This document shows, one piece after another, positions 1 through 8,540 of a stretch of 64,000 nt of DNA (position 1 is its first letter; each line of letters starts with the position of its first letter). Source of the DNA: Novosphingobium piscinae. GTDB lineage: Bacteria; Pseudomonadota; Alphaproteobacteria; Sphingomonadales; Sphingomonadaceae. The notes beneath the pieces were generated by a model. It was not told where the DNA came from and did no database searches. It saw only the letters and a program-made list of their open reading frames with translations. The translations under genes were made by a program, and so were the position numbers. The stretch is taken from assembly GCF_014230355.1 (NCBI RefSeq), contig NZ_JACLAX010000006.1, forward strand, positions 148,450 to 212,449, in the 5' to 3' direction.

Positions 1-236
1 CCACGGCCGACTTCTCGATCATGCTCTCGGATTTGACCGGGCTCGACGCCGATCCCAAGTCGGACAACCCCGATGTCCAGGCCGGCTATGCCGTGTTCGG
101 CCGCGTCGTCGCGGGGATGGACGTGGTCCGCCGGATCTGGGACGCCCCGCTCTCGCCGACCAAGGGCGAAGGGGTGATGAAGGGCCAACTGCTCGACCCG
201 CCGGTCAAGGTGCTGACCGTGCGGCGGGCGGGCTAG
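1..236 (+). CDS. Cyclophilin-type peptidyl-prolyl isomerase, 3' end only
   Basis: Partial: the open frame enters from the left window edge (first full codon at base 3) and stops at 236, so only about 77 C-terminal residues are visible. The piece contains the cyclophilin C-terminal signature FGRVVAGMDVVRRI, in which the enzyme's last strands and helix pack, preceded by the usual QAGYAVFGRV context. Cyclophilins catalyse cis-trans isomerisation of Xaa-Pro bonds during protein folding. Whether this one is cytoplasmic or periplasmic cannot be told because the N-terminus, where a signal peptide would sit, is outside the window. The next gene lies convergently on the other strand. Confidence 0.85.
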   Translation, partial: TADFSIMLSDLTGLDADPKSDNPDVQAGYAVFGRVVAGMDVVRRIWDAPLSPTKGEGVMKGQLLDPPVKVLTVRRAG

Positions 237-289
237 GACCCCAACTCGGCCGCTTGCCCAGCGTCGTGTGTCCGCACGGCCCGCTCTGC

Positions 290-1798
290 TCACCCCGTCA
301 CCGCCCGCCGCCGGTAGGACAGCGCCTCGGCCACGTGAACCCGGCCGATCTGGTCGGCTCCGGACAGGTCGGCCACGGTCCGCGCCACCCGCAGCACGCG
401 GGTGTAGCCGCGGGCGGACAGGCGCAGCGCCTCGGCGGCCTGCAGCAGCAGCCGGCGTCCGGGCTCGTCGGGCGCGGCGTGGCGGTCGAGCGCGGCGCCG
501 TCGAGCTCGGCATTGGTCCGCGCCCCGCTATCGGCCTGGCGCGCAGTCTGCACCGCGCGGGCGCGGGCGACCCGCGCGGCCACCGTGGCCGTATCCTCGG
601 CTGGCGGCGGGAGGGCCAGGTCGGCCGCGCTCACCGCTTCGACCTCGATGTGCAGGTCGATGCGGTCGAGCAGCGGGCCTGACAGCCTGGCCTGATAGTC
701 GGCCGCGCAGCGCGGGGCGCGGCTGCAGCCCAGCGCCGGATCGCCGAGATGACCGCAACGGCAGGGGTTCATCGCCGCGACCAGCTGGAAGCGCGCGGGG
801 AAGGTGACATGGGCATTGGCTCGCGCCACGGTGACGGTCCCGGCCTCAAGCGGCTGGCGCAGCGCATCAAGCGCGCCGCGCTGGAATTCGGGCAGCTCGT
901 CGAGGAACAGCACGCCGAGGTGCGCGAGGCTGACCTCGCCCGGGCGCACCTTGAGCCCCCCGCCGGTCAGCGCCGCCATCGAGGCCGAATGGTGCGGGCT
1001 GCGGAACGGCCGGGCGCGGCTGATCCGACCGCCCTCGAGCGTTCCGGCGACCGAGGCGACCAGCGAGACCTCGAGCGCCTCGGCCGGTTCGAGCGGGGGG
1101 AGTATGCCGGGCAGGCAGGCGGCGAGCAGCGACTTGCCGGCCCCGGGCGGACCGCACAGCAGCAGGTTGTGCCCCCCGGCGGCGGCGATCTCGAGCGCGC
1201 GGCGGGCGGTTTCCTGGCCCTTGACCTGAGCCAGGTCGGGGCCCGCGGGGGCCGCCTCGACCAGCCCGCGCGGCGGGCGGGGGAGGACCTGGTAGCCCTT
1301 GAGGTGGTTGAGCAGGGCGATCAGGTCGGGCGCGGCGATCACCGCCAGTTCACCCGCCCAGCCGGCCTCGGCCCCCTGCGCGCCGGGGCAGATCAGCCCG
1401 CGGCCGAGCCCGACGGCGTGCATCGCCGCGAGCAGGACCCCCGGCGAGGCGACGATCCGGCCGTCGAGCGCCAGCTCGCCCACCGCGATATGCTCGCCCA
1501 GTTGCTCAGCATCGGTCACCCCCATTGCGGCGAGCAGCGCCAGGGCGATCGGCAGGTCGTAGTGCGAGCCTTCCTTGGGCAGATCGGCCGGCGAGAGGTT
1601 GATCGTGATCCGCTTGGGCGGCAGCGCCAGCCCGAGCGAGGCGAGCGTGGCCTGAACGCGCTGGCGGCTCTCGTTCACGGCCTTGTCGGGCAGGCCGACC
1701 AGATGGAATCCCGGCAGCCCCGGGGCGATCTGGCACTGCACCTCGACCGTGCGCGCCTCGAGCCCGAGATAGGCAACCGTCTCCATCCGGGTGACCAA
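290..1798 (-). CDS. comM: YifB/ComM family Mg-chelatase-like AAA+ ATPase
   Basis: Protein of about 502 residues. An N-terminal Lon-S5-like domain (about residues 10-160) is followed by a magnesium-chelatase-type AAA+ domain with Walker A GPPGAGKS near 216-222 and the arginine/sensor region GLKVRPGEVSLAHLGVLFLDE style core, then a C-terminal lid. ComM proteins are helicase-like motors that help branch migration of incoming DNA during natural transformation; in species not known to be competent the role is less clear. Start chosen as TTG at 1798 because a strong Shine-Dalgarno stretch (GGGAGGAGG on the minus strand) lies 5 bases upstream and it yields MVTRMETVAYLGLEA, matching family N-termini; GTG/ATG alternatives exist at 1786 and a further ATG-like start at 1825. 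Confidence 0.92.
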   Translation of the reverse strand: MVTRMETVAYLGLEARTVEVQCQIAPGLPGFHLVGLPDKAVNESRQRVQATLASLGLALPPKRITINLSPADLPKEGSHYDLPIALALLAAMGVTDAEQLGEHIAVGELALDGRIVASPGVLLAAMHAVGLGRGLICPGAQGAEAGWAGELAVIAAPDLIALLNHLKGYQVLPRPPRGLVEAAPAGPDLAQVKGQETARRALEIAAAGGHNLLLCGPPGAGKSLLAACLPGILPPLEPAEALEVSLVASVAGTLEGGRISRARPFRSPHHSASMAALTGGGLKVRPGEVSLAHLGVLFLDELPEFQRGALDALRQPLEAGTVTVARANAHVTFPARFQLVAAMNPCRCGHLGDPALGCSRAPRCAADYQARLSGPLLDRIDLHIEVEAVSAADLALPPPAEDTATVAARVARARAVQTARQADSGARTNAELDGAALDRHAAPDEPGRRLLLQAAEALRLSARGYTRVLRVARTVADLSGADQIGRVHVAEALSYRRRAVTG

Positions 1799-2024
1799 GC
1801 CGGCCTCCTCCCGCCGCGTGAGCATCCGACTGTGCCGCGGGGTTTCCCGCGCTGTCGAGGCGGGTGGTCTACCCTTTTCGGCAGGAGCCCGGGGCGATCG
1901 GGCAGGGGCGCACCCCCGGCGGCAAGCCGGCCTCCCGGGAGAGCTCCGGGGTTCCCCGGCAGGGCGGGTTTAACCTAGTTCCGCAGGGCGGCGGCAAGGG
2001 CTGGCGGTGCAAGGTCCGGCCATC

Positions 2025-2759
2025 ATGCTGCGCCTCCTCCGCCCTGTCCTCTCCGCCCTCGTGGTGCTGGGTTTTGCCGGGCCGGTGGCGGCGCAGCCGG
2101 TCCTCGTGGCCGAGCCCGTATTGGCGGCGGGCGCGGTGCGAGAGACCCTCCGGGATGGTCCCGCCCGGGTGGGAGGCGACGATGCGGCGGCCGGGTCGGG
2201 CCGATTCGTCGCCTCCCCTCCCGCCGCGCCGGCGCTGCCGCGCGGGATCGCCGCCTTCGGTCCGTTCCGCGTGCTGGATGGCACCCGCGCCGCGCTGGTC
2301 GGCGTCACCGACGAGCGGAGTCCCGCCGCCTTCCAGGCCATGCTCGCGCGCCATCCGGGGATCCGCGTGCTCGAGCTGATCGAATGCCCCGGCACCGAGG
2401 AGGACCGGGCCAACCTGCGCCTCGGCCGGATGATCCGCGCCCGCGGGCTGGCCACCCACGTCCCGGCGGGCGGCTCGGTCCGCTCCGGCGCGGTCGAGCT
2501 CTATCTTGCCGGGGTGCGCCGCAGCGCCGATCCGGGGGCCGAGTTCGCGGTTCACGCCTGGGCCGATGAGGACGGCCGCGAGCCGCGCGACTTTCCCGCC
2601 GATGCGCCGCAGAACCGCGCCTATCTTGACTACTACCGCGCCATGGGCCTGTCCGCCGCCGAAGCCCGCGCCTTCTATGCGATGACCAATTCGGTGCCCA
2701 ATGCCGGTGCGCTATGGCTTGACGCCGCGCAGATGGCGCGCTGGGTCCGCCCGGAATGA
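2025..2759 (+). CDS. Secreted protein of unknown function, ClpP/COG3904-like
   Basis: 244 residues. The ATG at 2025 starts a clean signal peptide (MLRLLRPVLSALVVLGFAGP, cleavage near AAA/AQP), so I prefer it to the upstream GTG at 2007. The mature part has an alpha/beta look with a GIRVLELIECPGTEEDRANLRLGRMIRARGL stretch followed by VPAGGSVRSGAVELYLAG; this is the pattern of periplasmic proteins distantly related to ClpP-like crotonase-fold hydrolases, where small residues after VPAG.. sit at the would-be active site. Family assignment is from memory of the motif and is tentative. It is alone on this strand between comM and rpmH; no partner suggests a pathway. Confidence 0.7.
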   Translation: MLRLLRPVLSALVVLGFAGPVAAQPVLVAEPVLAAGAVRETLRDGPARVGGDDAAAGSGRFVASPPAAPALPRGIAAFGPFRVLDGTRAALVGVTDERSPAAFQAMLARHPGIRVLELIECPGTEEDRANLRLGRMIRARGLATHVPAGGSVRSGAVELYLAGVRRSADPGAEFAVHAWADEDGREPRDFPADAPQNRAYLDYYRAMGLSAAEARAFYAMTNSVPNAGALWLDAAQMARWVRPE

Positions 2760-2804
2760 GCCGCGCCGCGCCATGCCGGCCGGCCGCCCGGCCGCGGCAG
2801 CGCC

Positions 2805-2833
2805 TTGACTCGGCCTGCCGCCTCGCTTATCGG
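2805..2833 (+). promoter_or_regulatory. Candidate housekeeping promoter of rpmH
   Basis: TTGACT at 2805-2810 is followed, after 17 bases, by TATCGG at 2828-2833. The -35 is close to consensus and the -10 moderately so; the ATG of rpmH lies 65 bases downstream. No other sequence upstream of rpmH looks as good. Confidence 0.5.
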
Positions 2834-2897
2834 GCCGCCTCTGTTTCCGGCCGCTCGTGCGGGCGGCCCATCCTGTTTGATTGATCGAGGTTCCGAG

Positions 2898-3032
2898 ATG
2901 AAGCGCACTTTCCAGCCCAGCCGGCTTGTCCGCGCCCGCCGCCACGGTTTCCGCGCCCGCACCGCCACCGTCGGTGGCCGCAAGGTCCTGCGCGCCCGCC
3001 GCGCCCGCGGCCGCAAGTCGCTCTCGGCCTGA
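2898..3032 (+). CDS. rpmH: 50S ribosomal protein L34
   Basis: 44 residues, the normal length. It begins [19 protein letters not shown] and ends with the arginine-rich [17 protein letters not shown] tail, which is diagnostic for L34 of the large ribosomal subunit. It leads the classical cluster rpmH-rnpA-yidD-yidC, here continued by engB. A putative promoter (2805-2833) precedes it, and the RBS-like GAGGTTCCGAG lies just before ATG 2898. Confidence 0.98.
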   Translation: MKRTFQPSRLVRARRHGFRARTATVGGRKVLRARRARGRKSLSA

Positions 3033-3049
3033 GCGACCCGGCGCAGGGC

Positions 3050-3448
3050 GTGACCGAATCGGGATCGGGGCTGGCGCCCGCGGTCCTGACCCGGCGCGCC
3101 GACTTCCTCGCGGCCAACCGCGGTCTGCGCGTGGCCCGGCCCGGTTTCGTCCTGCTTGCCCGTCCCAATGGGGGCGGGCAAATGCGTTTCGGGATCACCG
3201 TCACCAAGAAGATCGGCAACGCCGTGGTGCGCAACCGCATGAAGCGCCGCTTCCGCGCGCTGCTGCGCGAATTGCTGCCCCTTGCGGGCCTGGCCGGCAC
3301 CGATCATGTCCTGATCGGCCGGGAAGGTGGGATCGAGCGCGATTTCAGCCTGTTGCGCGAGGAACTTCGCGCCGCCCTGAGCCGCGCCGCGGCGGGCAAG
3401 GGCGATCCCCCGCGCAAACCCGGCGGGCGCGGGCCGAAACCCCGGTGA
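3050..3448 (+). CDS. rnpA: Ribonuclease P protein component
   Basis: 132 residues from a GTG start at 3050. The central RNRMKRRFR motif is the conserved RNR box that binds RNase P RNA, preceded by [14 protein letters not shown]. The protein supports the catalytic RNA in 5' maturation of tRNA precursors. The C-terminus is a basic, proline/glycine-rich tail (from about residue 115) longer than in enterobacterial RnpA. It lies 17 bases after rpmH and its stop overlaps the start of yidD (GTGA), so the two are probably coupled. Confidence 0.96.
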   Translation: MTESGSGLAPAVLTRRADFLAANRGLRVARPGFVLLARPNGGGQMRFGITVTKKIGNAVVRNRMKRRFRALLRELLPLAGLAGTDHVLIGREGGIERDFSLLREELRAALSRAAAGKGDPPRKPGGRGPKPR

Positions 3449-3654
3449 AGCGGCTGCTGATCCTGATCGCGCGGGGCTGGCAGCGCGGCCCCTCGCGGGT
3501 CCTGCCGCCAAGCTGCCGCTATGCCCCGTCGTGCTCGCAATACGCGATCGAGGCGCTTGAGAAACACGGTGCGATTAAGGGTGGCTGGCTGGCGATGAAG
3601 CGTCTATTGCGCTGCCACCCGTGGGGCGGGCACGGCTACGATCCGGTGCCCTGA
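3445..3654 (+). CDS. yidD: Membrane protein insertion efficiency factor YidD
   Basis: 69 residues starting at GTG 3445, which overlaps the rnpA stop. Diagnostic YidD motif [19 protein letters not shown] with its conserved cysteines, followed by [24 protein letters not shown]. YidD is a small, membrane-associated helper for YidC-dependent insertion of inner-membrane proteins. Its place between rnpA and yidC is the normal bacterial order. Confidence 0.96.
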   Translation: MKRLLILIARGWQRGPSRVLPPSCRYAPSCSQYAIEALEKHGAIKGGWLAMKRLLRCHPWGGHGYDPVP

Positions 3655-3689
3655 ACAGCCACAAGACATAGACATACTCGGGAACTTTC

Positions 3690-5465
3690 GTGGAAAACCA
3701 GCGCAACCTGATCCTGGCCGTCCTGCTGACGATCGTGCTCATCTTCGGCTGGGAAGCCGGCATGCGCTACCTGTATCCCGAGGCCAGCCGGCCCCGCCCG
3801 GTGGCGAGCACCCCGGCGCCGGCGGCTGATCCGGCCAGCACCGCTAAGCCGACCCGCGAGGGCGGGCTGAGCAACCCGGCCGACGTGGCGCTCGAGGTGC
3901 GCGACCTGCGCGCCGCGCTCAACCCGGCCGGGCGCGTCCCGATCGTCGCCCCGGGGCTGTCGGGCTCGCTCAACCTGACCGGCGCGCTGGTCGACGATCT
4001 GGTCACCAACCGCCATACCGCCACGGCCGACAAGGCGAGCGGCCCGGCCCGCATCTTCTCGCCTGCCGGGACCCCGGCGCAGCACTTCGCGCAGTTCGGC
4101 TGGGTCGGGGCCAATGCGGCCGCGGGGGGCGCTGCCCTGCCGACCGCGCAGACCGTGTGGACCGCTCCCGCCGGCGCCCGGCTGACCCCGAGCACCCCGG
4201 TGACGCTGACCTGGGCCAACGGCCAGGGGCAGACCTTCGCGATCACTTTCAGCATCGATGCCGACTACCTGATCACCGCCAAGCAGGTGGTGGCCAATGC
4301 CGCCCCGACCCCGCTGCGGGTGCAGCCCTTCGCGCTGATCAACCGCACCGACAAGACCGCCAGCGTCGATACCTGGACGCTCCATTCGGGCCCGTTCGGC
4401 GCCTTCGACGGCTCGGTCAGCTTCGGTCCCAACTACGCCGACGTGCTCAAGACCGGCGAAGTCGGCAACGCCGGCAAGCCCAACTGGCTGGGCTTCACCG
4501 ACATCTACTGGATGAGCGCGGTGATCCCCGACGCGGGTGCGCAGCGCTCCGACTTCCGCGCGCTCGGCGGCGGGGTCTACCGCGCCGACCTGCTCTATGC
4601 CGAGGCGGCGATCGCCCCGGGCAAGCAGCTCACCCACACCACCCGCCTGTTCGCCGGGGCCAAGGAAAGCGACGTGCTCGACCGCTACGAGAGCGCGGGC
4701 GTGACCAACTTCGGCAAGGCGATCGACTGGGGCTGGTTCTTCTGGTTCGAAAAGCCGATCTTCTGGCTGCTCAAGGCCCTGTTCAAGACCGTCGGCAACT
4801 TCGGTGTGGCGATCATCCTGCTCACCCTGATCGTGCGCGGCATCATGTTCCCGATCGCGCAGCGCCAGTTCGCCTCGATGGCCTCGATGCGCGCGATCCA
4901 GCCCAAGCTGAAGGCGCTGCAGGAGCGCTACAAGGACGACAAGCCCAAGCTCCAGGAAGAGACCATGCGGCTCTACAAGGAGGAGGGGGTCAACCCGCTC
5001 GCGGGCTGCCTGCCGATCTTCCTGCAGATTCCGGTGTTCTTCGCGCTCTACAAGGTGCTGACCCTGGCAGTGGAGATGCGCCACCAGCCCTTCGCGCTGT
5101 GGATCCACGATCTGTCGGCGCCCGATCCGCTGCACATCCTCAACCTGTTCGGGCTGCTGCCGTTCACTCCGCCGGCCTTCCTGGGCATCGGCCTGCTGGC
5201 GCTGCTGCTCGGCTTCACCATGTGGCTGCAGTTCAAGCTCAACCCTGCGGCGCCCGATCCGGTCCAGCAGCAGGTCTTCGCGATCATGCCGTGGATGATG
5301 ATGTTCGTGATGGCCCCCTTCGCCGCGGGCCTGCTGATCTACTGGATCACCAGCAACATCCTGACCATCGCCCAGCAGAAGTTCCTCTATTCGCGCCACC
5401 CGCAGATGAAGGCGATGGTCGAGAAGGAACGCGCCGACGTGGCCGCGGCGGCGAAGCGCAAGTGA
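3690..5465 (+). CDS. yidC: Membrane protein insertase YidC
   Basis: 591 residues, GTG start at 3690. First membrane helix at about residues 6-26 (LILAVLLTIVLIFGW), a large periplasmic domain (about 50-345), and the conserved C-terminal five-helix insertase core from about 355, including VNPLAGCLPIFLQIPVFFALYKVL and MPWMMMFVMAPFAAGLLIYW. The insertase places inner-membrane proteins into the bilayer, alone or with SecYEG. The tail is basic (AAAKRK). The stop codon overlaps the GTG start of engB, indicating coupling. Confidence 0.97.
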   Translation: MENQRNLILAVLLTIVLIFGWEAGMRYLYPEASRPRPVASTPAPAADPASTAKPTREGGLSNPADVALEVRDLRAALNPAGRVPIVAPGLSGSLNLTGALVDDLVTNRHTATADKASGPARIFSPAGTPAQHFAQFGWVGANAAAGGAALPTAQTVWTAPAGARLTPSTPVTLTWANGQGQTFAITFSIDADYLITAKQVVANAAPTPLRVQPFALINRTDKTASVDTWTLHSGPFGAFDGSVSFGPNYADVLKTGEVGNAGKPNWLGFTDIYWMSAVIPDAGAQRSDFRALGGGVYRADLLYAEAAIAPGKQLTHTTRLFAGAKESDVLDRYESAGVTNFGKAIDWGWFFWFEKPIFWLLKALFKTVGNFGVAIILLTLIVRGIMFPIAQRQFASMASMRAIQPKLKALQERYKDDKPKLQEETMRLYKEEGVNPLAGCLPIFLQIPVFFALYKVLTLAVEMRHQPFALWIHDLSAPDPLHILNLFGLLPFTPPAFLGIGLLALLLGFTMWLQFKLNPAAPDPVQQQVFAIMPWMMMFVMAPFAAGLLIYWITSNILTIAQQKFLYSRHPQMKAMVEKERADVAAAAKRK

Positions 5466-6127
5466 GCGACGAGGACGCCGCCCGCGCCGAGCTGGCGCAG
5501 CGGGCGGGCAGGCTCTTCTCCGGCCGGGTCGAGTTCAAGCTCTCGGCCCCGGCGCTGAAGTTCCTGCCCGAACCCGAGGTGCCCGAGATCGCCTTCTGCG
5601 GTCGCTCCAACGTGGGCAAGTCGTCGCTGCTCAACGCGCTGACGGGCCGCCGCGCGATCGCCCGCACCTCGGTCACCCCGGGGCGCACGCAGGAGCTCAA
5701 CTTTTTCGAGGTGGGCGAGCCGACCGAGACCGCGCCGTGCCTGTTCCGGCTGGTCGACATGCCTGGCTACGGCTTCGCCAAGGCCCCGCCCGCGGTGGTC
5801 GAGAAGTGGCGCCGGCTGGTGCGCGATTTCCTCCGCGGCCGGGTGGTGCTCAAGCGCACCCTGCTGCTGGTCGATGCCCGCCACGGGGTGAAGCCGGTCG
5901 ATGCCGAGATGATGACAATGCTCGACGAGGCGGCCGTGGGCTACCGCGTGGTGCTGACCAAGGCCGACAAGCTCAAGGCCACCGAGCTCGAGGCCGTGAT
6001 CGAGCGCACCCGCGCCGAGGCCCGCAAGCACATCGCCGCCCACCCCGAGGTCTTGGTCACCTCGTCCGAGGTCAAGCTCGGGATCGAGGCGCTGCGCGCC
6101 GCGGTGCTGGAGGATGCCGGGGTCTGA
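5462..6127 (+). CDS. engB: Ribosome biogenesis GTPase EngB (YihA/YsxC)
   Basis: 221 residues from GTG 5462, overlapping the yidC stop by 4 bases. All G motifs are present: GRSNVGKSS (G1), TPGRTQ (G2), DMPGYG (G3), TKADKL (G4) and SSEVKLGI (G5). EngB is a TRAFAC-class GTPase needed for late assembly of the 50S subunit. It closes the rpmH-rnpA-yidD-yidC-engB cluster. Confidence 0.96.
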   Translation: MSDEDAARAELAQRAGRLFSGRVEFKLSAPALKFLPEPEVPEIAFCGRSNVGKSSLLNALTGRRAIARTSVTPGRTQELNFFEVGEPTETAPCLFRLVDMPGYGFAKAPPAVVEKWRRLVRDFLRGRVVLKRTLLLVDARHGVKPVDAEMMTMLDEAAVGYRVVLTKADKLKATELEAVIERTRAEARKHIAAHPEVLVTSSEVKLGIEALRAAVLEDAGV

Positions 6128-6509
6128 GCGGCAGGGGCGGCACGGGGCCTTGCACAGGCTCAGGCTGAGCGGGTCCTGGATGTTCGGCAAGCGGAGCAGG
6201 TGCGGGCCGTGCGGTGGCCTTCCGTGCTGCTCTGGCCATGCCAACCAACACCCAAACCCATACCCAACCCGCTCGGGCTGAGCCTGTCGAAGCCCACGCG
6301 CCGTGCCCGACCGATCGGCTGTCCTACACCCCCGGCCGCGCCTTATCCTTCCGCCCATGATGACCCGCGAACAGGCCGCTGCCGTCCTTGCCCGCACGCT
6401 TGCGGCCCTGGCGCGGCAGGGGTCTCCGGCCTTGCTCCATGGACCCTGTCAACCGTGTCAACCTGTTCAGCCTCGACAGTGTCAGGCTGAATATCTATCG
6501 CAGTGCAGC
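6128..6509 (+). other. Gene-free stretch with inverted repeat element
   Basis: 382 bases between engB and the GST-like gene. It holds the imperfect inverted repeat described separately (6154-6287), a run of CCAACCAACACCCAAACCCA-like sequence, and at 6430-6490 several short GTCAAC/CAGCCTCGACAGTG repeats. An open frame from ATG 6357 (MMTREQAAAVLARTLAALAR) runs in phase into the following gene but has no family likeness beyond the GST start, so it is not called as coding. Confidence 0.5.
6154..6287. repeat. Inverted repeat, family A (GCTGAGCGGGT type)
   Basis: Arm 6154-6174 (ACAGGCTCAGGCTGAGCGGGT) pairs with 6267-6287, which reads ACCCGCTCGGGCTGAGCCTGT, with 2 mismatches in 21. The sequence continues GAAGCCCACGCGCC to 6302. 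The same element occurs at 34226-34310, so it is a dispersed genomic repeat rather than a gene-specific site. Confidence 0.75.
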
Positions 6510-7169
6510 ATGAAGCTGATCATCGGGAACAGGGTCTACTCGAGCTGGTCGCTGCGCGGCTGGCTGGCCTGCAAGCAATCCGGACTGCCCTTCGTGGAGG
6601 AGGTCGTGCCGCTCTACGGCGAGGGCTGGGAGGAGCGTCGGGCGCAGGGGCTGCTGGCCCCGTCGCACGGGCGCGTACCGCTGCTGTGGGACGGCGAGAC
6701 GGTGGTCTGGGACAGCCTTGCGATCCTCGATAGCCTGGCCGACCGGGTCGGCGCCGATCGCTTCTGGCCGCGTCCGCCTGCCGCGCGCGCGCTGGCCCGC
6801 GCCATGGTGGCGGAAATGCACGCCGGCTTCGCGGCGCTGCGCCAGCAGTGCCCGATGAACATGCGGCGCCGCTATGCCGATTTCCAGCCGGACGCGGCGG
6901 TCAGGGCCGATGTGGTGCGGATCCTCACGCTGTGGGCCGAGGCGCGGGCGCGCTTCGGGGCGGGGGGACCGTTCCTGTTCGGCAGCTTCAGCGCGGCCGA
7001 CATCTTCTATGCCCCGGTGGTCAGCCGGTTCATCACTTACGGGATCACCGTGCCCGGCTTCGCCCAGGCCTACATGGATGCCGTCTGGGAGCACCCCTGG
7101 CTGCAGCAGTGGGCCGCCGCCGCGGCGGCCGAACCGTGGATCATCGCGGCCTTCGAACGAAAGGACTGA
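6510..7169 (+). CDS. Glutathione S-transferase family protein
   Basis: 219 residues from ATG 6510. N-terminal thioredoxin-like domain with MKLIIGNRVYSSWSLRGWLA and the GRVPLLWDGETVVWDSLAILDSLAD segment that holds the glutathione-binding cis-Pro and Glu/Asp-Ser, then an all-helical C-terminal domain (about 90-219) with FLFGSFSAADIFYAPVVSRF. Typical GST length. Substrate unknown; such proteins act in detoxification or as glutathione lyases. The Ser of YSSWS is the likely thiol-activating residue. It lies 2 bases before the S1/P1 nuclease gene. Confidence 0.88.
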   Translation: MKLIIGNRVYSSWSLRGWLACKQSGLPFVEEVVPLYGEGWEERRAQGLLAPSHGRVPLLWDGETVVWDSLAILDSLADRVGADRFWPRPPAARALARAMVAEMHAGFAALRQQCPMNMRRRYADFQPDAAVRADVVRILTLWAEARARFGAGGPFLFGSFSAADIFYAPVVSRFITYGITVPGFAQAYMDAVWEHPWLQQWAAAAAAEPWIIAAFERKD

Positions 7170-7171
7170 TC

Positions 7172-8047
7172 ATGCGCAGCCGGGTCGCCGCCGTGCTCGC
7201 CGTCATCGCCCTCTGGGCCGCCCCGGCCCAGGCCTGGTGGGAGTACGGTCACCAGACCATCGCCGCGGTCGCCATGGCCAATGTCCGGCCGGCGACCCGC
7301 ACCGAGCTGCACCGGCTGCTGCGCGCCGCGCCGGCGCTGGGCACCCCGGAATGCCCGGCCGGCACCCTGGAGGATGCGGCCTACTGGCCCGATTGCCTGC
7401 GCAAGCAGGCCTGGCGCTGGGCCTATACCTTCCCCTGGCACTACCAGACCATGCCGATCTGCAAGCCGTTCGATCCCAAGGCCAACTGCGCCAACGGCAA
7501 CTGCGTGTCTGCGCAGATCGAGCGGAACCGCCGGATCCTGGCCGATCGCAGGCTGTCCAAGGCCGACCGGCTCGAGGCGCTGGCCTTCCTTGCCCATTTC
7601 GTCGGGGACATCCACATGCCGTTGCACTCGGGCGACAACGAGGATGGCGGGGCCAACGGGGTCAAGGCGGCCTATGGCCAGGCTCCCGGCAGCAACCTCC
7701 ACGCGATCTGGGACGGGCTCGAGGCTGAACGCGCGATCTCGTCGGCCAGCCCGCCGCTGGTGCGGCGCTACAGCAAGGCCGAGCGGACCGGGCTGTCGGG
7801 CGGCACAGTGGCCGACTGGGGCCGCGAATCGTGGCAGCTGGCCCGCACCATCTATGCCCGCGCCTTCGGCCGCGAGGATCCGTGCAGCGGCGGCCCGTTG
7901 CCGCGCAGCACGGTATGGACCCCTGCGGCGATCGAGCAGAGCCTGCCCGATGCGCGCCGCCGCATCGTCCAGGGCGGGCTGCGGCTGGCGCGGGTGCTCG
8001 ACGAGGCGCTGGGGCGGCCGGCTCAGAGCGGCCGTTCGGCCGGGTAG
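7172..8047 (+). CDS. S1/P1 family zinc nuclease, secreted
   Basis: 291 residues. Signal peptide of 21 residues ending AAPAQA, after which the mature protein starts with Trp (WWEYGHQTIA). In S1/P1 nucleases the free N-terminal Trp is itself a zinc ligand, so correct cleavage is essential. Further ligands are seen in PWHY and in the core FVGDIHMPLHSGDNEDGG, plus HAIWDG. These enzymes cleave single-stranded nucleic acids and 3'-phosphomonoesters in the periplasm or outside the cell. It starts 3 bases after the GST stop and its 3' end overlaps the convergent cupin gene by 25 bases. Confidence 0.92.
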   Translation: MRSRVAAVLAVIALWAAPAQAWWEYGHQTIAAVAMANVRPATRTELHRLLRAAPALGTPECPAGTLEDAAYWPDCLRKQAWRWAYTFPWHYQTMPICKPFDPKANCANGNCVSAQIERNRRILADRRLSKADRLEALAFLAHFVGDIHMPLHSGDNEDGGANGVKAAYGQAPGSNLHAIWDGLEAERAISSASPPLVRRYSKAERTGLSGGTVADWGRESWQLARTIYARAFGREDPCSGGPLPRSTVWTPAAIEQSLPDARRRIVQGGLRLARVLDEALGRPAQSGRSAG

Positions 8048-8487
8048 GGTGTGCCGTCGCGGTGGAGATAGCGGCCCTGCTCATCCCAGATCATGTCGAT
8101 ATCGGGATAGGTGCCGGCGCCTCCCGCCGGGGTCCCCACCGCCACGAACACGCAGGGGGCGTCGCTCTCGTTGATCAGGTGGTGCCCGTCGGGCGCACCC
8201 GCCGGCCAGGCGCAGATGTCGCCGGGGCGGAGCAGGGTCCGGCCGGCATCCTCGACCAGCACGGCCTCGCCGCTGATCATCACCAGCAGCTCGTCCTCGG
8301 CGGCATGCCAGTGCCGCTGCGACGACCATGCGCCGGGTTCGAGCACGACATGGCTGGCCGTGAGCTGGGTCAGCCCGCCGGGCGGTCCGAGCCGGCGGTA
8401 CCAGCGGCCCCGTACGGCCGCGTCGAACGGCGCGGGATAGCCGGTGCGGTTGGTCTGGGGGATGGTCTCGAGGTCGATCCGCGGCAT
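8023..8487 (-). CDS. Cupin-domain protein
   Basis: 154 residues. A single cupin barrel with HWHAAEDELLVMISGEAVLVED (motif 1) and LRPGDICAWPAGAPDGHHLIN (motif 2), giving the usual His/Glu metal-binding set. The role is unknown; related small cupins act as isomerases, dioxygenases or sugar-binding regulators. It faces dapE divergently (53-base gap) and overlaps the end of the S1/P1 nuclease gene by 25 bases. Confidence 0.88.
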   Translation of the reverse strand: MPRIDLETIPQTNRTGYPAPFDAAVRGRWYRRLGPPGGLTQLTASHVVLEPGAWSSQRHWHAAEDELLVMISGEAVLVEDAGRTLLRPGDICAWPAGAPDGHHLINESDAPCVFVAVGTPAGGAGTYPDIDMIWDEQGRYLHRDGTPYPAERPL

Positions 8488-8540
8488 CGCGCACTCCTGC
8501 TTGTCTCGGCCCCTGCTAGCCCATATGCGCTGAGGCTGCC

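Noticed and set aside
3636..5399. Long minus-strand open frame (587 codons) over yidC
   Set aside because: Low-complexity, His/Asp/Arg-rich product with no family likeness; an expected shadow of a high-GC gene.
6303..6509. N-terminal extension of the GST-like protein from an upstream ATG
   Set aside because: The added residues derive from the repeat-bearing region and are unlike GST N-termini; ATG 6510 starts the fold.
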